Below, piece after piece: positions 60,272 through 64,000 of a stretch of 64,000 nucleotides of DNA. The stretch is from Candidatus Nitrosotalea bavarica (lineage in GTDB: Archaea; Thermoproteota; Nitrososphaeria; Nitrososphaerales; Nitrosopumilaceae). The notes beneath the pieces are model-generated. The model was not told the origin of the DNA, ran no database searches, and worked only from the letters and a program-made list of their open reading frames with translations. Position numbers and translations under genes: made by a program. Position 1 is the first letter of the stretch, and each line of letters begins with the position of its first letter. The stretch covers positions 62,001 through 126,000 of the forward strand of contig NZ_FUYK01000003.1 in assembly GCF_900167955.1 (NCBI RefSeq). The letters are read 5' to 3'.

Positions 60272-60487
60272 ATGGTTCTTACAGGCAGGGAAAAGACAGC
60301 CATAATTGTATCACACCTAGTTTCACTATATTCAGAAAAAATGGAAGAGGGAAAAATATCAGATGGTCAATCAGTTATTGATTTTATTATGAAAAATATT
60401 CCTCAAGAATACAAATCTGAGATATCCATGGACCTAATTGATGACGTGTTTAACTTCATTGCAAGTAGACCCATGGAACTTTCATAA
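60272..60487 (+). CDS. Conserved-looking small protein, 71 aa
   Basis: A 71-residue helical, soluble protein with no recognised family. It starts MVLTGREKTAIIVSHLVSLY and has an acidic middle (EEGKISDGQSVIDFIM). It ends 29 bp before the purP start and probably shares its transcript. No catalytic pattern is visible. Confidence 0.65.
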   Translation: MVLTGREKTAIIVSHLVSLYSEKMEEGKISDGQSVIDFIMKNIPQEYKSEISMDLIDDVFNFIASRPMELS

Positions 60488-60515
60488 ACCCCCAAGATTA
60501 GGAAATGATTGTACC

Positions 60516-61541
60516 ATGTCTTCAATAGCAACTCTAGGTTCTCACTGCGCTCTTCAAGTCCTCAAGGGCGCAAAAGATGAAGGATTCAAAACCATTCTAG
60601 TGTGTGAGAAAAAACGTGAAAAACTGTACAGAAGATTTCATTTCATAGACGAATTCATAGTTGTTGATTCATTTGCCGAAGTAATGGATCAAAGATGCTC
60701 AAACATTCTAAAAGAAAATAATGCAATAATTGTACCACATGGAACTCTAATAGCTCAGATGAGTTCAGCAGAGATAGAATCAATCAAGACACCAATATTT
60801 GGAAACAAGTGGATTCTCAGATGGGAGTCTGACAGAAACATGAAAGAAAAACTCATGGTAGAGTCGAAATTAAAAATTCCAAGATCACTATCTAGCCCAA
60901 GTGAAATAAATGGTCTAGTAATTGCAAAAAGACATGGCGCTGCAGGAGGAAAAGGATACTTTCTTGCAACAAACGAAGAAGAGTACATGAAAAAACGTGA
61001 CAAGCTAATCGAAGATGGAATAATCAAAGGAGACTCTGACTTGTATCTGCAAGAATATGCATTGGGAGTCTCAGCATATTTACAATATTTTTATTCCGAG
61101 CTAAGCGGAGAACTAGAATTTTTTGGAGTAGACCGAAGATACGAGTCAGACATTGATGGTCTTGGCAGAATTCCAGCTCAAGAGCAAATCGATATTGAAT
61201 TAATTCCATCGTTTAATGTAATAGGCAACAGCCCTCTAGTATTACGAGAATCTCTACTTGAAGAAGTCTATGCAATGGGTGAGAGATTTGTCGAAGCTGC
61301 AAAAAGACTAGTTCCTCCAGGTATGACCGGACCTTTCTGTCTAGAGGGAGTCTATGATGAAAATGCCAAATTTACTACGTTTGAGTTTTCGGCAAGAATT
61401 GTAGCAGGAACAAATCTCTATGTAAGTGGTTCCCCATATTCGTCACTTATCTATGATGAACCCATGAGCATGGGACGAAGAATTGCCCGAGAGGTAAAGA
61501 ATGCAAATAGTAAGAATAGCCTATCAAAAATAGTCACGTGA
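60516..61541 (+). CDS. purP: FAICAR synthetase PurP (archaeal purine pathway)
   Basis: A 341-residue ATP-grasp-fold protein matching PurP: ATLGSHCALQVLKGAKDEGF at the N-terminus, AKRHGAAGGKGYFLA as the phosphate-binding loop, GPFCLEGVYDENAKFTTFEF for the metal-binding Glu residues, and SARIVAGTNLY. PurP uses formate and ATP to formylate AICAR in the archaeal variant of purine synthesis. The frame is open back to 60438, but the ATG at 60516 begins the conserved sequence. Confidence 0.93.
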   Translation: MSSIATLGSHCALQVLKGAKDEGFKTILVCEKKREKLYRRFHFIDEFIVVDSFAEVMDQRCSNILKENNAIIVPHGTLIAQMSSAEIESIKTPIFGNKWILRWESDRNMKEKLMVESKLKIPRSLSSPSEINGLVIAKRHGAAGGKGYFLATNEEEYMKKRDKLIEDGIIKGDSDLYLQEYALGVSAYLQYFYSELSGELEFFGVDRRYESDIDGLGRIPAQEQIDIELIPSFNVIGNSPLVLRESLLEEVYAMGERFVEAAKRLVPPGMTGPFCLEGVYDENAKFTTFEFSARIVAGTNLYVSGSPYSSLIYDEPMSMGRRIAREVKNANSKNSLSKIVT

Positions 61542-61609
61542 TGGCATCCAATTATACCATATGATAAAACCGCACTTGTAATAGATTAAAAAATCCTAAA
61601 AGTTAAGTT

Positions 61610-62458
61610 TTATGCGCCGCCAAGTGTAACAATAAGATCTGTGACAAAACCAGCACAGAGGCCAAAGAAAAGCCCAATCATCAAAACATTATTGGATGTC
61701 TGTTTTCGCCCGGAATTATACATCAACATTGAGACATAGATTAGCGCACCTCCAGCCATTGATAGAAACAAAATATATGCAACATTTGATACCCATAGAC
61801 TTCCAAGCATTGTACCCACAAATGTTGGACCACCTCCGATTAATCCCACTTTGGCAAGAAATTTCGCACTTGGTTTTTTCAATATTCCAGTAAGCGGACC
61901 GGCTATACCAAAGCCTTCCGTAGTATTATGCGCTCCAAATCCTATTATCAATATGATTGCAAGTCCTATCTGTCCTGCCACATAAGACTGGCCAATCGCC
62001 AACCCTTCACTAAAGTTATGTGCGCCAATTCCTATTGCTATCATCATTGCAAGTTTGTATGCACTTGCATCATGGAAAAGTCGGTGAAGATGATCATCAC
62101 CTTCTTTGAGGTTATCAACAGAGAGTATCTGAGGAAATTGTTTTGTCATAAATTTTGTTTCATACAATACCAGACCTAACAGACCTATTGCTATACCACC
62201 AAACATTGCGGCAAGATCAATTACTGCATCACCAATTGGACCTTTTCCAGAAAATGCATCTGTCGCTGCGCTTGATGCAGTCTCATATCCATGACTAAAA
62301 ACATCAATAATTAAAAATACTAAAATTCCAAGTGCAAATGCATTCAAGAAACCTTTCTTTTTTGAACTAAGGTGTTGTAATACAGCTATAGGAAGACCAA
62401 GAAAAATTGTAAAACCTGCTATTGCACCAAGTAACAAAAGTTGCCAATAATTAATCAT
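61610..62458 (-). CDS. ZIP-family metal transporter
   Basis: A 282-residue, eight-helix ZIP transporter. The metal-binding motifs are HNFSEGLAIGQSY (helix 4) and HNTTEGFGIAGPL (helix 5), each with His and Glu in the binuclear site. It imports or moves divalent cations such as Zn, Mn or Fe. The short cytoplasmic loop with DDHLHRLFHD may sense metal. TATTTAAAT lies about 28 bp upstream of the ATG (leaderless), with an operator-like site between them. It is divergent from a winged-helix regulator. Confidence 0.88.
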   Translation of the reverse strand: MINYWQLLLLGAIAGFTIFLGLPIAVLQHLSSKKKGFLNAFALGILVFLIIDVFSHGYETASSAATDAFSGKGPIGDAVIDLAAMFGGIAIGLLGLVLYETKFMTKQFPQILSVDNLKEGDDHLHRLFHDASAYKLAMMIAIGIGAHNFSEGLAIGQSYVAGQIGLAIILIIGFGAHNTTEGFGIAGPLTGILKKPSAKFLAKVGLIGGGPTFVGTMLGSLWVSNVAYILFLSMAGGALIYVSMLMYNSGRKQTSNNVLMIGLFFGLCAGFVTDLIVTLGGA

Positions 62459-62468
62459 GATAATTTAA

Positions 62469-62482
62469 TTAGGATAAGCTAA
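62469..62482. promoter_or_regulatory. Operator-like site TTAGGATAAGCTAA
   Basis: One mismatch separates its arms (TTAGG and GCTAA) from those of the palindrome at 62543. It lies between the TATA box and ATG of the ZIP gene on the minus strand, a repression position. Confidence 0.5.
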
Positions 62483-62542
62483 CTTATTTAAATCACTGAC
62501 TAGTTCTATGATTGTAGAATTACTCCCGCGTCGTTTAAATAG

Positions 62543-62556
62543 TTAGGCATGCCTAA
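62543..62556. promoter_or_regulatory. Perfect palindrome TTAGGCATGCCTAA
   Basis: A 14-bp palindrome of the type bound by DtxR/MntR-like metal repressors. It sits 12 bp before the regulator start at 62568 and overlaps the promoter downstream of TTTAAATA (62533-62540). Together with 62469 it can control both divergent genes. Confidence 0.6.
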
Positions 62557-62567
62557 TTCAAAAAATA

Positions 62568-62897
62568 TTGAAAAAGAAAGTTCCATTATCGCAACTTAAA
62601 AAATATGACATAAATCAAAAAATTCTAGAAGCGTTAGCAGATCTTCAATCAAGGTCAATATTATTTTCAATCATCAAGGAAGGAAAGACAGCACTAGAAT
62701 TATCAGAAAAATACAGAATTCCCCTTAGTTCTGTTTACAAAAAGATTTCTGATTTAGAGCAACTTGCTCTAATAAGAGTAGACAAATGGGTCTTATCAGA
62801 TAATGGAAAAAAATTCAAGGTGTACAAGAGCAGAATAAGTCGGGCAGAAATTAGTATTAAAAAACCAGAACCAATTATAATTTTGAGTCCAAATTAA
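62568..62897 (+). CDS. Winged-helix regulator next to ZIP transporter
   Basis: A 109-residue winged-helix protein (recognition helix YRIPLSSVYKKISDLEQLAL), related to the regulator at 12182 through the common end GKKFKVYKSRISRAEIS. It starts with a TTG at 62568, placed about 28 bp from the TATA box. It is divergent from the ZIP gene with operators between, so control of the transporter is likely, although no metal-binding cysteine or histidine cluster is seen in the protein. The operator may instead belong to a separate DtxR protein. Confidence 0.76.
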   Translation: MKKKVPLSQLKKYDINQKILEALADLQSRSILFSIIKEGKTALELSEKYRIPLSSVYKKISDLEQLALIRVDKWVLSDNGKKFKVYKSRISRAEISIKKPEPIIILSPN

Positions 62898-62944
62898 AGC
62901 CGATGTTCAAATAGTTAATATTCAAAGAAAACCCACTCAAAAAA

Positions 62945-63592
62945 GTGAAGAAATACTATTACTTTGCAATACCCGTAATCATAACAATAGCAGCAGTCTA
63001 TTACATGACAACTCCACATGAAAACAAACAGGATGAATTAACACCTCAAATGCTAGTACAAAATGGATCACCAATACTTGGAGATCCTAATGCAAAGATA
63101 ACCATCGTAGAGTTTGGGGATTATCAGTGTACATATTGTCATTTATTTCATGAAAACACCAAAGACGCATTACTCCAACAATACGTCGATACCGGAAAGG
63201 TCAACTTTGTATTTCGAGACTTCCCACTAAATGGCCCAGATTCAGTATTGGCTGCAGAGGGATCATATTGTGCAGATGACCAAGGCAAGTATTGGCAGTA
63301 TCATGATGAATTGTACAAAAACTGGGGAGGCGAGAAAACCGGGTGGGTAAATCAAAATTCATTAGACAAATTTGCCACAACAGTGGGCCTTGATTTAGAT
63401 AAGTTTGATAAATGCATGTCAGATAAGAAATACGAACAAAAAGTGCTAGACAATCAAAAATTCGGTGAGAAAATAGGAATAGATGCAACGCCGTCATTTA
63501 TCATATTTAGCAGTAAGAATGCGACCAAATTAGTAGGCGCACAACCAATATCAGTATTCCAGCAAGTTCTGGACAAATTCCAAAATAGTTAG
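62945..63592 (+). CDS. DsbA-like thiol oxidoreductase, membrane-anchored
   Basis: A 215-residue protein with an N-terminal anchor (YYYFAIPVIITIAAVYYM) and a thioredoxin-fold DsbA domain. The active site is CTYC in VEFGDYQCTYCHLF, and the cis-Pro is in IDATPSFIIF. It forms or isomerises disulphides outside the cytoplasm, which matters for the Cys-containing secreted proteins of this organism. The GTG start (62945) lies 47 bp after the regulator, so it may belong to the same transcript. Confidence 0.86.
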   Translation: MKKYYYFAIPVIITIAAVYYMTTPHENKQDELTPQMLVQNGSPILGDPNAKITIVEFGDYQCTYCHLFHENTKDALLQQYVDTGKVNFVFRDFPLNGPDSVLAAEGSYCADDQGKYWQYHDELYKNWGGEKTGWVNQNSLDKFATTVGLDLDKFDKCMSDKKYEQKVLDNQKFGEKIGIDATPSFIIFSSKNATKLVGAQPISVFQQVLDKFQNS

Positions 63593-63602
63593 GTAATAGT
63601 TC

Positions 63603-64000
63603 ATGGTCAAACCCAAGATAGAAAAACAAGATTCTGTAAAATTATACAAGCTACGAAATATGTTAGAAGAATTATCAGATAAAGAAGGACGTGGTACGGA
63701 ATTAATCTCACTTTATGTCCCTCCAAAAAAGGCATTGCATGAAGTCATAAACAATCTTCGCGAAGAGCAAGGAACTGCAGACAACATCAAGTCAGACCTT
63801 ACAAGAACGCATGTAGTAGATGCATTATCCAGAGTAATCCAGAGACTAAAACTGTACAAAACATCTCCCGATAAGGGACTAGTCATGTTTTGCGGTGCCT
63901 TACCACCAGAAGGCGGAGGACCAATTGGAAGTGAGGTCATAAAATTATACGAGATTGAACCTCCAAAAGAACTGCAGACATTTCTATACAGATGTGATGA
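63603..64000 (+). CDS. prf1: Peptide chain release factor aRF1, partial
   Basis: The first 132 residues of an archaeal/eukaryal class 1 release factor are present; the gene runs off the window. The NIKS stop-codon recognition motif is at residues 61-64 (TADNIKSDLTRTH). The following VIQRLKLYKTSPDKGLVMF and FCGALPPEGGGPIGSEV are typical of the family. The catalytic GGQ lies beyond the window. It starts with an ATG at 63603, 10 bp after the DsbA-like stop, suggesting co-transcription. Confidence 0.94.
   Translation, partial: MVKPKIEKQDSVKLYKLRNMLEELSDKEGRGTELISLYVPPKKALHEVINNLREEQGTADNIKSDLTRTHVVDALSRVIQRLKLYKTSPDKGLVMFCGALPPEGGGPIGSEVIKLYEIEPPKELQTFLYRCD

Overview
The window looks like chromosomal DNA of an ammonia-oxidising-type archaeon (Nitrososphaerota/Thaumarchaeota). 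The evidence is: an archaeal aRF1 with the NIKS motif, archaeal PurP, a PAC2 proteasome-assembly chaperone, an archaeal-type ornithine cyclodeaminase, secreted proteins ending in PEFG-type C-terminal sorting signals, many TATA boxes placed about 25-30 bp before start codons (leaderless transcripts), and low G+C. A soil/acid-tolerant genus such as Nitrosotalea is possible, but the sequence alone does not prove it.

Layout. 0-8 kb: tRNA-Phe, cobalamin adenosyltransferase, HD hydrolase, ornithine cyclodeaminase, a metal P-type ATPase, an Nramp-like transporter and a phosphoribosyltransferase/hydrolase pair. 8-25 kb: a dense stress neighbourhood with five universal stress proteins, five CBS-domain proteins, two Hsp20s, HtpX, PAC2, an atypical malate dehydrogenase, several tiny Cys-rich proteins and a candidate structured RNA at 10.4 kb. 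25-42.4 kb: an accessory island. It holds a three-gene operon (large two-sandwich protein, metallophosphoesterase, glycine-zipper protein), a palindrome-controlled winged-helix gene, HEPN-like candidate defence genes, phased 21-bp tandem repeats, and a tyrosine recombinase. Next come a nuclease-like/winged-helix/nucleotidyltransferase fusion with its HEPN partner and a giant secreted subtilase-lipase. Copies of a GGGCCC-containing repeat separate these modules. 42.4-50 kb: aldo-keto reductase, a CBS/zinc-finger gene disrupted by a 37-bp tandem duplication, a DUF4258/DUF2283 pair, cupredoxin and a class III cyclase. 50-64 kb: mostly core genes (KaiC-like ATPase, aspS-gatC-gatA-gatB, MscS, RlmN, purP, ZIP transporter with regulator, DsbA-like protein, aRF1 cut by the window end).

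Functional picture. AspRS plus GatCAB implies tRNA-dependent amidation. The Nramp, ZIP and P-type ATPase genes indicate transition-metal homeostasis, and ZIP appears to be regulated through a shared palindromic operator. The USP, CBS and small zinc-protein genes share recurring TTATCA-N4-TGATAA-like sites, suggesting a common stress regulon. In the 34.5-42.4 kb interval, one recombinase gene is followed at once by a 46-bp repeat that recurs at the borders of the next two gene modules. This looks like a recombinase-served cassette array and is the strongest candidate here for an undescribed system.
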